Source: Phormidium tanganyikae FI6-MK23 (GTDB lineage Bacteria; Cyanobacteriota; Cyanobacteriia; Leptolyngbyales; Leptolyngbyaceae). Taken from it: a stretch of 36,696 bases of DNA. The stretch covers positions 1-36,696 of the forward strand of contig JAHHHU010000032.1 in the NCBI GenBank assembly GCA_019359175.1, written 5' to 3'. Each line of letters begins with the position of its first letter. The stretch's first letter is position 1. Below are positions 1-8,269 of this stretch, piece by piece. Under the pieces are notes generated by a model. That model was not told where the DNA came from and searched no databases. It worked only from the letters and a program-made list of their open reading frames with translations. Both the position numbers and the translations under genes were made by a program.

Positions 1-59
1 CGGTCGGGAGCACAGGGGAAGCGGGAGAATGTCAATCAGATGCTCAAGTTGCGCTGTGT

Positions 60-300
60 TTATCTCAATGCAACCTGAGCAGCTTGAGTCTTTTGCACAT
101 TTGGGTTGCTCCCCTTTCCAAGCTTGAAGTTTGGCACGAACAGCTTCTTGATCCGATTTGGGAGGCATCGCAGCAAGACGGGCAAAGTGTTCTCGATTGC
201 GTTCTTCCCAATAGTGTCGATCGCTTTCTGCAATCTGCAAAACTTGTTGATACTCAGCTTCTATTTCAGCTTGATGAGTTTTGATGTAAGTTGAGCGCGA
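60..300 (-). pseudogene. coding-like fragment without a start codon, downstream of the DUF1499 gene
   Basis: On the minus strand an open frame runs out of the 3' end of the DUF1499 gene in a different frame and reads a hydrophilic, charged sequence (for example AESDRHYWEERNREHFARLA). It has no ATG, GTG or TTG in a sensible place and no recognisable start signal. A one-base frame change near position 85 would give a natural-looking end at a TAA at 60-62. I do not recognise the family. It may be the remains of a gene whose 5' part was lost, or a chance frame with good composition. Confidence 0.3.
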
Positions 301-776
301 ATCGACTCGATCCGTTGCCGATTCACACCAAGATCCGATTCCCCAAGTCGCGATGCCGATCGGACTTGAATCACATTCGCTGCTTTGTCCAGATAAAACT
401 CAACATCATCCACAAAGCCCATCAGTTTGCTGGTGAACTCTGCATAGACATAGTTGTCAGAGGCTTGAACAATCTTGGTTCGAGGTAAAGACTCGATCGT
501 TTGTTTCAAGTTTGCGATCGCTTTGTCAGGCGCAACCGAATAGCGAATCGGCTCGATCGCATGAGTCGGATCAGTGCTGAAACTGCTAACACAATTCGGA
601 GTACTGGGACAATCTGCAAAGAGATCGTTTGTTAAGCCCAAATTTGACGGGCGAGTGCCTGAGAAAGAAAACAAAGTTGCGATCGCCGGATTGAATGGAA
701 GTGCGATCGCATTTGGAACAACACCGAACCAGCAAAGTGATCCAATCAAGAACAATGTGACAATACGCTTCAGCAT
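261..776 (-). CDS. DUF1499 domain protein with signal peptide
   Basis: 171 residues. The N-terminus (about residues 1-25) is a typical signal peptide with a hydrophobic core ending near AIA. The body carries the DUF1499 signature CPSTPNCVSS around residues 55-64 and the later conserved block with FTSKLMGFVDDVEFYLD and VRSASRLGESDLGVNRQRI. DUF1499 proteins are widespread in cyanobacteria, chloroplast-bearing plants and proteobacteria; their biochemical role is not established. The length is normal for a stand-alone member. The gene is monocistronic as far as can be seen; upstream lies the decayed uma2 gene on the other strand. The ATG at 776 is preceded by a purine-rich stretch and is the natural start because the signal peptide begins there. 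Confidence 0.85.
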   Translation of the reverse strand: MLKRIVTLFLIGSLCWFGVVPNAIALPFNPAIATLFSFSGTRPSNLGLTNDLFADCPSTPNCVSSFSTDPTHAIEPIRYSVAPDKAIANLKQTIESLPRTKIVQASDNYVYAEFTSKLMGFVDDVEFYLDKAANVIQVRSASRLGESDLGVNRQRIESIRAQLTSKLIKLK

Positions 777-857
777 GAATCTCTGCGGTAAACTTCACTT
801 TTAGTGTAAAGGAGCGGCGTGTAAAATGAAGGGAACGATCGCTCGTGGGCTAGTGTG

Positions 858-1158
858 ATGACTTTATTGGAAACTCAAATCTCGATCGACACTTGGATTT
901 CTGCTTCATGAGATGAGTTCGTCCAGATTGCGGACGCTCCTGCCTTTAGCAAGCTCAAAGGCTACTACCATCAAAAAAGGATGAGATTTGAGCTATGTCT
1001 ACTGGCGCTGACCATTCCGAAGATCACACCACATTACGATGAGTGTTGCACTCTATGCAGCGCTTAAAGGCATCCGAATCAAGGGACGCGATGGCTGTTC
1101 ATACCGCAAGGCTGGATCAAATGAATTTCAGCCAGATTTGTCGTAGTACATTGTGGTT
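858..1158 (+). pseudogene. Uma2 (DUF820) pseudogene, N-terminal half
   Basis: Three short frames together read a Uma2-family N-terminal half. From the ATG at 858 it reads SISIDTW-like sequence, an in-frame TGA at 909-911 where the family has Trp (context ISAS*DEFVQIAD), then KLKGYYHQKRMRFE. A frameshift near 993 leads to MSTGADHSEDHT, another near 1037 to MSVALYAALKGIRIKGRDG, CSYRKAGSNEFQPDLS, and a TAG at 1144-1146 before YI. These are the conserved Uma2 blocks in the right order. Two stops and two frameshifts make it clearly dead. The homology stops abruptly after the PDLSYYI block; the matching C-terminal half is found at 3377-3796. Confidence 0.8.
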
Positions 1159-1160
1159 TT

Positions 1161-1656
1161 AGGCGTTGCTAGTCCCTTCCTCTGTCACTTAAAAATTCTT
1201 TGCGATAAAACCTCTTACTTTAGGTCGATGAAGTTATAGATTCGATTGATATAAGGTTTCCTGTAATTAACAGATGTCTTGAATAACAACAGTCTAGACA
1301 GTTTTTTGAACGATTTCAAAAAGCTCTTAGAGGTTACATTCTAGAATTGAGCTATTTTTCAAGGTTGGCTCTATTCCTGACTTTAATAAGATCCTGTCCA
1401 ACAGGCGAATCAGGGTTTGAGCCTGAAAATCTGCTCAAAATCTGTCCGAAGTATTGGAATAGATTAGCTTTGATCATTGCGCCCCGAAATTAACTTCTTT
1501 ATGAGCTATGTATTAGCGATGTTCACTGCCACGAGTCAATGCCTACCCAATGTCGTTGCGGAGACGCAACGAAGCCTGCTCAGAGCCTAATTGAATAGTG
1601 TAATTCTTTGAAGCTTCGCATCGTATTAGAGTCAACTTAAGTCATCACAGAACTTT
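1161..1656. other. AT-rich non-coding stretch upstream of the radical SAM gene
   Basis: About 500 bases without a believable reading frame on either strand. It is AT-richer than its surroundings and holds short hairpin-capable sequences, the clearest being at 1554-1571. It presumably contains the promoter of the radical SAM gene at 1657, but I cannot point to convincing -35 and -10 boxes. It forms the left part of the segment that separates the two halves of the decayed uma2 gene. Confidence 0.5.
1554..1571. repeat. perfect 7-bp stem, 4-base loop hairpin
   Basis: CGTTGCG, loop GAGA, CGCAACG: a perfect inverted repeat with a compact loop, about 85 bases before the radical SAM start. It has no T-tract, so it is not a typical intrinsic terminator. 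Short GC-rich hairpins of this kind are scattered as dispersed repeats in many cyanobacterial genomes; whether this one is a repeat copy cannot be decided from one window. Confidence 0.45.
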
Positions 1657-3237
1657 ATGAAAGCATTGTTGCTCTATCCTCAATTTCCCCAGTCTTTCTG
1701 GTCTTACGATCGCTTCATGGAAATTGCTGGACTGAAAGCAGTGATTCCACCTTTAGGAATTATTACGGTTGCTGCACTACTACCGTCAGACTGGGATATC
1801 CGGTTTTACGATCGCAATGTTGCTTGCGAAAGCCAAGCAGACTGGGAATGGTGTGATCTAGTCATTCTTTCCGCCATGATTGCTCAGAAATTGGAGTTTC
1901 AGGCGCTAATTCAAAAAGCCGTTCAGTTAGGTAAGAAAGTAGCTGTCGGTGGACCTTATCCGACCTCGGTTCCTCAAGATGCCTTAGACGCTGATGCTCA
2001 TTTCCTGATCTTGGATGAAGGGGAGATGACCGTTCCCAAATTCCTGGAAGCAATTGAGCGGGGCGATACACAGGGGATATTTCGATCATCTGAGAAACCA
2101 GACGTGACTCAAAGCCCTATGCCACGCTTTGATTTGCTTAAACGGGATGCCTACTTGATGATGGCAATTCAGTTTTCGCGTGGGTGTCCGTTCAACTGCG
2201 AGTTTTGTGACATCATTTCGCTCTATGGGCGTAAACCCCGAACTAAAGAACCGAGCCAAGCTTTAGCTGAGCTGCAGACTCTTTATGATCTAGGTTGGCG
2301 TGGTTCGCTTTTTGTCGTAGACGATAATTTTATTGGTAATCAGAGGAACGTTAAACGCTTCCTCAGAGAACTGATTCCCTGGATGCAGCAGCGCGATTAT
2401 CCATTCACCTTCATTACAGAAGCCTCAGTCAACCTGGCGGAAGATGATGAATTACTTCAACTCATGGGTGAAGCAGGCTTTTTTGCCGTTTTCTTAGGCA
2501 TTGAAACGCCTGACCAGGAGAGTTTACATGTTACCCGTAAATTGCAAAATACCCGCAATCCTTTGGTGGAAGCTTGTGACAAGATCAATAAGGCAGGGTT
2601 ACTAATCTATGCAGGATTTATTCTTGGATTTGATGGAGAGAAAGCAGGAGCAGGCGATCGAATTCAAGAGTTTGTTGAACAAACTAGTATCCCTCAACCC
2701 ATGTTAGGCATTCTTCAGGCTCTACCTAACACAGCACTATGGGAGCGACTGAAAAAAGAGCAGCGTCTCATTGAAAGCAACAGCCATCTGACAGGCGACC
2801 AGAATACTCTGATGAATTTCATTCCAACTCGGCCGATCGCAGAGATTGCCAGCGAATATGTCGAAGGCTTCTGGGAGTTGTATGACCCTCAGCGTTATCT
2901 CAAACGCTGCTTTCAGCAATGTCTTCAAATCCGTACTCTGACGAGTCGAAAGCAAACAAGACTATTCCCCTTAAGCACAGGTGTACGATTGGTTACCCAA
3001 CTTATTTGGCATCAAGGAATCCGCCGACCCGAAATTCGAGGACAATTTTGGTATCAGCTCTGGGTTCTTCTGCTCAAGAAACCACAGAGTCTCAGTCTGT
3101 ACTTAGGGTTGTGTGCGGCTGGGGAGCATTTCTGGCAGTACCGTGCATTGGCAAGAGAGAAGATTAGTCAACAGCTTGGTTATGATCCGCTCGAGATTTC
3201 TGTAACTTCTGATCGAGAGCCAATATTAGTACAGTAA
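1657..3237 (+). CDS. B12-binding radical SAM protein (DUF4070 type, HpnP-like architecture)
   Basis: 526 residues. The N-terminal 140 residues form a B12-binding-like Rossmann domain (starts MKALLLYPQFPQSFWSY; later VAVGGPYPTSVP and LILDEGE). The radical SAM core follows, with the [4Fe-4S]/SAM motif Cys177-x3-Cys181-x2-Cys184 (RGCPFNCEFCD) and a downstream VVDDNFIGN block. The C-terminal part matches the DUF4070 extension. The family includes the hopanoid C-2 methylase HpnP and several unassigned cyanobacterial paralogues, so a radical methylation or similar B12-dependent reaction on a lipid or unactivated carbon is the family-based expectation; the substrate is not deducible. It reads intact, with no frameshift. 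It has no functional neighbours: it sits alone between the two halves of a broken uma2 gene. Confidence 0.85.
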   Translation: MKALLLYPQFPQSFWSYDRFMEIAGLKAVIPPLGIITVAALLPSDWDIRFYDRNVACESQADWEWCDLVILSAMIAQKLEFQALIQKAVQLGKKVAVGGPYPTSVPQDALDADAHFLILDEGEMTVPKFLEAIERGDTQGIFRSSEKPDVTQSPMPRFDLLKRDAYLMMAIQFSRGCPFNCEFCDIISLYGRKPRTKEPSQALAELQTLYDLGWRGSLFVVDDNFIGNQRNVKRFLRELIPWMQQRDYPFTFITEASVNLAEDDELLQLMGEAGFFAVFLGIETPDQESLHVTRKLQNTRNPLVEACDKINKAGLLIYAGFILGFDGEKAGAGDRIQEFVEQTSIPQPMLGILQALPNTALWERLKKEQRLIESNSHLTGDQNTLMNFIPTRPIAEIASEYVEGFWELYDPQRYLKRCFQQCLQIRTLTSRKQTRLFPLSTGVRLVTQLIWHQGIRRPEIRGQFWYQLWVLLLKKPQSLSLYLGLCAAGEHFWQYRALAREKISQQLGYDPLEISVTSDREPILVQ

Positions 3238-3376
3238 TATTTCTCAAAAAGTTCTTTAGCTCGACTTTATCCATTAGGCAGCATAGCAAAGTGCCTCCAG
3301 CTAACAGCTAAACACCTGGCTTGGGACTTTAATCAGGTCACGCTCACACCCCGACCTCTCAAAAAGTCGCGGTACC

Positions 3377-3796
3377 CATAAATAGGATCGTACTAACGCC
3401 AACGCATCAACGACAACTGTAATAAAAGGCAATTCCTCGCGGAACACGAGTTGTGATTTGAATGTCTACCCTTTGCCAGACTTAGTGATTGAGATTTCAG
3501 ATACTTCACTTTCTGATAATCTGGGGAAAAGCGCCTGCAATACGAAGACCTGGGTATTCCTGAGCATTGGAGCATTAATGTCCAGAAAAAGCAGATTCTT
3601 GCATTCCCACTTGCACCGGATGGCACAATTCGCCGCATTCCCACTTGCACCGGATGGCACAATTCGCCGCATTCGAGAATCGGTCATTCTTCCCGGTTTG
3701 AAGCTAGACATCTTAGAGCAAGCCTTATAGCTTAGTGATCAGGAAGATCAATCTGCAATGACTACATGGCTAATGACACAGTTTCAAAATCAGTAA
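3377..3796 (+). pseudogene. Uma2 (DUF820) pseudogene, C-terminal half
   Basis: Reading with frame changes, this stretch gives the C-terminal half of a Uma2 protein: DRTNANAS, then CDLNVYPLPDLVIEISDTSL, a frameshift near 3528, RLQYEDLGIPEHWSINVQKK, ILAFPLAPDGTIRRI, and, after removal of one copy of a 34-bp tandem duplication (3601-3668), RESVILPGLKLDILEQAL. A TAG at 3728-3730 is followed in frame by LSDQEDQSAMTTWLMTQFQN and a TAA at 3794-3796, the usual family ending. It begins just where the N-terminal half at 858-1158 stops in the family alignment, so the two look like one gene separated by the intervening DNA. Its end overlaps the 3' end of thrB. Confidence 0.8.
3601..3668. repeat. perfect 34-bp tandem duplication
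   Basis: Two identical 34-bp units (3601-3634 and 3635-3668) lie head to tail inside the uma2 pseudogene. Because 34 is not a multiple of three the duplication shifts the frame; removing one copy restores the family sequence through TIRRIRESVILPG. It looks like slippage or unequal recombination in a gene no longer under selection, not a CRISPR or regulatory iteron. Confidence 0.9.
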
Positions 3797-4698
3797 ATTA
3801 AGCTTGTTCCTTGAGATTCGATCGCTAAATTTTTCACCTGCACCCCAACGCCTAAATCCATCCAAGCCTTTTCCATTGCCGCATTTACTGATTCAGCCTT
3901 TTCCTGATGCGCTAACGCCAACACAGTCGATCCGGCTCCACTAATCACCATGCCGTAAGCTCCAGAGACGATCGCTGCTGTTCTCACCATTTCATATCCC
4001 TTGATCAGATTCTCCCGATAAGGTTGATGAATGCGATCGTGCAGTGCTGCCTTTAACCAATCTGCGTTTCCGGTTTCTAATCCTCGGATTAACAGTCCTA
4101 AATGAGCCGTATTGAAAATCGCATCCGCACGGCTATAGGTTGCAGGTAGAACACTCCGAGCTTCAGCGGTTGATAGTTCAAAATCAGGAATTGCCACGAT
4201 CGGAACAATGCTCGAATGCCAAGATAAATCGCAGATTTCCCAAGCTCGATCGACACCCGATGCGGCTAACCGACAACCCCCAATCAGCGCAGGCACGACA
4301 TTATCGGGATGTCCTTCAATTTCCGTTGCGAATTCTGCAATCTCAAGCTGAGTGAGCGGCGATCCTGCTAGTTGATTCGCTCCGACTAATCCACCAACGA
4401 TCGCGGTTGCCGAACTCCCTAAACCTCGCGCAAGTGGCACATCCATTTTGATATCGAGTTGAATCGCTGGAAGTGGTTGACCAATACGATCGTAGAATTT
4501 CACAAACGCTTGATAGACCAAATTACTCGAACCGAGTGAAACGCGATCGGCTTCTGCTCCCGTTGCGGTAATTTTCAATCCAGAATCGACTAAGGAAAAT
4601 TGGAACTCGTTGTAGAGAGTTAGTGCGGCTCCGAGGCAATCGAATCCAGCACCGAGATTGGCAGTAGTAGCGGGAACGCGGACGGTAACAGTAGACAT
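3790..4698 (-). CDS. thrB: homoserine kinase
   Basis: 302 residues from the ATG at 4698, beginning MSTVTVRVPATTANLGAGFD, which is the classic N-terminus of homoserine kinase. It phosphorylates L-homoserine with ATP to O-phosphohomoserine, the branch-point step before threonine synthase. The GHMP-kinase ATP-binding motif PLARGLGSSATAIVGG lies near residues 85-100 and the C-terminal GHMP block with ISGAGSTVLAL is present. The open frame extends 43 codons upstream, but that stretch is unlike the family and would run into folC, so the downstream ATG is preferred. It is divergent from folC with about 60 bases between the starts. Its last bases overlap the end of the uma2 relic. Confidence 0.93.
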   Translation of the reverse strand: MSTVTVRVPATTANLGAGFDCLGAALTLYNEFQFSLVDSGLKITATGAEADRVSLGSSNLVYQAFVKFYDRIGQPLPAIQLDIKMDVPLARGLGSSATAIVGGLVGANQLAGSPLTQLEIAEFATEIEGHPDNVVPALIGGCRLAASGVDRAWEICDLSWHSSIVPIVAIPDFELSTAEARSVLPATYSRADAIFNTAHLGLLIRGLETGNADWLKAALHDRIHQPYRENLIKGYEMVRTAAIVSGAYGMVISGAGSTVLALAHQEKAESVNAAMEKAWMDLGVGVQVKNLAIESQGTSLIY

Positions 4699-4758
4699 GA
4701 GCAGCGATCGCAGTGAACAGTCATCTATTGTAGAGTTAAGCGATCGCAATTTTCGGGT

Positions 4759-6012
4759 ATGGCAAATTTGGAAACGATTGAGAAAATAGAGGCGCTGCTT
4801 CAGTCTTATGAGCGTTTTGGGGTTCATCTCGGTTTAGAAGCGAGTTTGAAGCTACTCACAGACTTGGGAAATCCACAAGACCGTGTTCCCGTGATTCATG
4901 TCGCAGGGAGCAATGGGAAAGGGTCGGTTTGTGCTTACCTTTCGACAATTTTGACTGAAGCAGGCTATAAAACTGGACGCTATACTTCACCGCATTTAAT
5001 CGATTGGACAGAGCGGATTTGCATCAACAATCAATCGATCGATGCTGAGAGCCTTTATCAAACCTTGCTCAAAGTTCATTCAAAAGTTGATCCGACTTGT
5101 TCACCAACTCAGTTTGAAGTGCTAACGGCTGCGATGTGGCTTTACTTTGCAGAACAAAATGTCGAGGTTGCTGTGATCGAAGTCGGGTTAGGCGGACGAT
5201 TAGATGCAACGAATGCGATCGAGCATCCGTTAGTGAGTGTGATTGTTTCAATCAGTCGAGAACATTGGCAACGGTTAGGATTTACGTTGTCGAGTATTGC
5301 GGGTGAAAAGGCTGGAATTCTCAAATCTGGTTGTCCTGCGGTGATCGGACAGTTGCCGAGTGAAGCAAAAACGGTAATCGATCGACGAATTGCCGATCTC
5401 AACTGTCCTGCCGTTTACCCCGAACCTTCTCAACTGATTAAAGGTTGGGCACACCAAGGATCACTGAAATATCAACTCCCGCTCCAAGGCGCTATTCAAT
5501 TACACAATTCTGCATTAGCGATCGCAGCAATTCAATTTCTTCGCCAACAAAACTGGGACATTCCTGATAACGCAATTATCAATGGAATTAGAAACACAAC
5601 CTGGGCAGGAAGATTACAGTGGTATAATTGGAAAAATCATAAAATCCTAATCGATGGCGCACACAATCCCGCAAGCGCCGAAGCATTGAGACAGTACATC
5701 GCTCAAATTGGAAAATCTCCGATTCAATGGGTGATGGGAATGTTATCTACGAAAGATCATGCCGATATTTTCAAGGCATTATTACGATCGCAAGATTCGC
5801 TATTTCTCGTTCCCGTTCCCGACCACAGTTCGGCTGATCCAACTGAACTCGCAATTCTCGCTCAGGAAATCTGTCCGAGCTTAAGAACTTGTCAAACTTA
5901 TCCCGATGTCTCGACCGCATTACAAAGCGCGATCGGGCAATCTAAACTCACAGTACTGTGCGGCTCACTCTATCTAATTGGAGACTTTTTCAAGCAACAA
6001 AGACACTCTTGA
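4759..6012 (+). CDS. folC: bifunctional folylpolyglutamate/dihydrofolate synthase
   Basis: 417 residues. Mur-ligase-like enzyme that adds L-glutamate to dihydropteroate and/or reduced folates using ATP. The P-loop VIHVAGSNGKGSV is near residues 45-57, followed by RYTSPHL, the EVGLGGRLDATN block and the C-terminal-domain motif IDGAHNPAS. Length and motif order are normal for FolC. It starts at ATG 4759 (MANLETIEKIEALL), sharing a short divergent promoter region with thrB. About 100 bases without a gene separate it from the histidine kinase downstream; no terminator is evident. Confidence 0.93.
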   Translation: MANLETIEKIEALLQSYERFGVHLGLEASLKLLTDLGNPQDRVPVIHVAGSNGKGSVCAYLSTILTEAGYKTGRYTSPHLIDWTERICINNQSIDAESLYQTLLKVHSKVDPTCSPTQFEVLTAAMWLYFAEQNVEVAVIEVGLGGRLDATNAIEHPLVSVIVSISREHWQRLGFTLSSIAGEKAGILKSGCPAVIGQLPSEAKTVIDRRIADLNCPAVYPEPSQLIKGWAHQGSLKYQLPLQGAIQLHNSALAIAAIQFLRQQNWDIPDNAIINGIRNTTWAGRLQWYNWKNHKILIDGAHNPASAEALRQYIAQIGKSPIQWVMGMLSTKDHADIFKALLRSQDSLFLVPVPDHSSADPTELAILAQEICPSLRTCQTYPDVSTALQSAIGQSKLTVLCGSLYLIGDFFKQQRHS

Positions 6013-6108
6013 AGATTTGTCTCCACCTTTTGGTAGAAGTCCCTCCCTATCCAAAGCGTTAGTCTAATTAGAATTCCCCTGTGGGTACGCCTTACATTTC
6101 TGCTGATC

Positions 6109-8175
6109 ATGGAAGATTCTCGATCTCAAACTGGTGATTCTTACGAGATCTATTTGCAACCCTATTCTGAGGAACAGAGCAGCATAGAGGCTTCTGTGCC
6201 AAAGCTGACCTACTCTCAAGCGTTAGAGCGTCTCCAACAAGCAGAAGCTGCCCTACAAAACAGTGAGGCACGATTTGAACGATTTGTTCAGGGCAGCCAA
6301 GACGGGTTTTGGGATTGGGACATTGCTGCAAATCACTGGTACGTTTCCGATCGCTGGAAAGAATTACGCGGAATTGCAATAGATCAAAGGATCCCAGACT
6401 CCGTTGCGGTTTGGTGCGAAGCGACTCATCCAGAAGATCGAGATCGCGTTCTTGCAGGATTTCATCGATACATCGCGCAAGGTTCGGGACAGTACAGCGA
6501 TGAATATCGGATTTTGCGCCCGGACGGGACGGTGCTTTGGGTACTCGATCGAGGGCAAGCCATTTGGGACGAAACCGGACGCGCGATGCGGATCACCGGA
6601 TCGCAAACTGATATCACAAAACTAAAGCGCACAGAAACCGCATTAGAAGAAAGTCAGTTGATTTATAAAACGCTAGCGGACGCAATGCCGCAAATATTCT
6701 GGATCACACGATCCGACGGCTATTATGATTACTTCAATCAACGCTGGTACGATTACACCGGCACAAAACTCGGTGACACTGACGGCGAAGGCTGGCAAAA
6801 CTGCTTTTACCGCGAAGATGCCGAAAAAGCCGATGTAGTCTGGCAACGCTGTCTGAAAACGGGTGAGCCTTACAACGTCGAATATCGCCTCCGAAATGCC
6901 AAAACAGGCGAATACCGCTGGCACATCGGACGAGCGCTGCCATTGCGCGATCAAGACGGCAAGATCCTAAGATGGTTTGGATCTTGTACCGATATTCATG
7001 ATCAAAAGCTGCTAATCGAAGAGCGAGACAATGCGCTAGAACGAGAACGCGCTGCCCGACAGGAGCAAGAAAAAGCTAACCGAATTAAAGATGAATTTCT
7101 TGCAGTCGTCTCGCACGAACTGCGATCTCCGCTCAATCCGATTCTCGGCTGGGTTAGACTGCTCAGAACCCGCAAGATGGGCGAAACTCAAACCCAACAA
7201 GCCCTTGAAACGATCGAGCGCAACGCCAAACTACAATCGCAACTGATCGAAGATCTCCTTGATGTGTCCCGAATGCTGCGCGGCAAATTGGCTTTGACGA
7301 TCGCGCCCGTGAACTTAATCACCGTAATCGAAGCCGCGATCGAAACCGTCCGCCTCTCCGCCCAAGCCAAAAATATCCAGATTCAAACTCGGTTAAATTC
7401 GACTTTCACAAGCGTTTCCGGCGACTTTAACCGACTCCAGCAAGTCGTCTGGAATCTTTTATCGAATGCCGTGAAATTCACGCCTGAGAACGGCACAATC
7501 AAGATCGAGCTTTCTAGCCACGATTCCACGATCGAACTGAAAGTTCAAGACACCGGAAAAGGCATCGCCCCCGAATTCTTACCCCACGTTTTCGAGCAGT
7601 TTCGCCAAGCCGACAGCAGCATCACCCGACAATTTGGCGGATTGGGACTCGGTTTAGCGATCGTGCGTCACATCGTCGAGCGCCATAACGGTCGAGTCCG
7701 AGTCGATAGCCCCGGCGAAAATCAAGGCGCAACTTTCACAGTCGAACTCCCGTTACTTTCTACCCCAGTGCAAGGCGCGATCGCGCCTCTCAATCGCACT
7801 TCCGATGATCAATTAACCGGGATTTCGATTCTAATTGTCGATGACGAAGCAGACGCGCGGGAACTCCTCGCCTTTTTGCTTGAACAACAAGGCGCGATCG
7901 TCACCGTTGCGAATTCTGCTAAAGATGCACGATCGAAGCTTGCAGACACACAAGACATTCTGATCAGCGATCTCGGAATGCCCGAAGAAGACGGCTTTCA
8001 ACTGATTCGCAAACTGCGATCGGAAGGTCGATCGATTCATGCGATCGCATTAACTGCCTACGCGCGTGAAGAAGATCGTCAAGCCGCTCTTGCCGCCGGA
8101 TTTCAGGCGCACATCACAAAACCGATCGAGCCAGCGGAACTCTTCAAAGCGATCCGAGCAGCCGTACAGAAGTAG
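6109..8175 (+). CDS. hybrid histidine kinase, PAS-PAS-HisKA-HATPase-REC
   Basis: 688 residues, no membrane segment, so probably cytoplasmic. A short N-terminal coiled-coil-like stretch (about 40-60) is followed by two PAS/PAC domains (about 60-185, starting FVQGSQDGFWDWDI; and about 190-310, starting LADAMPQIFWITR). The HisKA H-box VVSHELRSPLNPILGWVR has the phospho-acceptor His336. The HATPase_c N, G1 and G2 boxes are visible (NLLSNAVKFTPENG, VQDTGKGIAPEF, GGLGLGLAIV). The C-terminal receiver (about 570-688) has the acidic pair VDDEAD and phospho-acceptor Asp621 in LISDLGMP, with a conserved K in ITKP. The input signal cannot be read; no heme or GAF chromophore motif is evident. No response regulator gene lies next to it. 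Confidence 0.9.
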   Translation: MEDSRSQTGDSYEIYLQPYSEEQSSIEASVPKLTYSQALERLQQAEAALQNSEARFERFVQGSQDGFWDWDIAANHWYVSDRWKELRGIAIDQRIPDSVAVWCEATHPEDRDRVLAGFHRYIAQGSGQYSDEYRILRPDGTVLWVLDRGQAIWDETGRAMRITGSQTDITKLKRTETALEESQLIYKTLADAMPQIFWITRSDGYYDYFNQRWYDYTGTKLGDTDGEGWQNCFYREDAEKADVVWQRCLKTGEPYNVEYRLRNAKTGEYRWHIGRALPLRDQDGKILRWFGSCTDIHDQKLLIEERDNALERERAARQEQEKANRIKDEFLAVVSHELRSPLNPILGWVRLLRTRKMGETQTQQALETIERNAKLQSQLIEDLLDVSRMLRGKLALTIAPVNLITVIEAAIETVRLSAQAKNIQIQTRLNSTFTSVSGDFNRLQQVVWNLLSNAVKFTPENGTIKIELSSHDSTIELKVQDTGKGIAPEFLPHVFEQFRQADSSITRQFGGLGLGLAIVRHIVERHNGRVRVDSPGENQGATFTVELPLLSTPVQGAIAPLNRTSDDQLTGISILIVDDEADARELLAFLLEQQGAIVTVANSAKDARSKLADTQDILISDLGMPEEDGFQLIRKLRSEGRSIHAIALTAYAREEDRQAALAAGFQAHITKPIEPAELFKAIRAAVQK

Positions 8176-8269
8176 CCGATACGGTTTTACTCCCAATATT
8201 CGATACAATCTGATCTGCACTGTCTGTGTTCAGACGACTTGCATTCAGACCTATCCTCGATTAACCGCC

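Noticed and set aside
3242-3367. Direct repeat TCTCAAAAAGT at 3242 and 3357 as insertion ends
   Set aside because: Both copies lie on the right side of the insert and the motif is short and AT-rich.
3601-3668. Tandem repeat as a CRISPR array
   Set aside because: The two copies touch without a spacer and lie in a pseudogene; no cas gene is present.
3393-3730. Plus- and minus-strand open frames across 3393-3730 as small genes
   Set aside because: They are fragments of the frameshifted uma2 relic or its antisense; the combined frames give the Uma2 sequence.
8066-8269. N-terminal extension of pdhC
   Set aside because: It lies inside the kinase gene and reads unlike any E2; the lipoyl domain starts right after ATG 8270.
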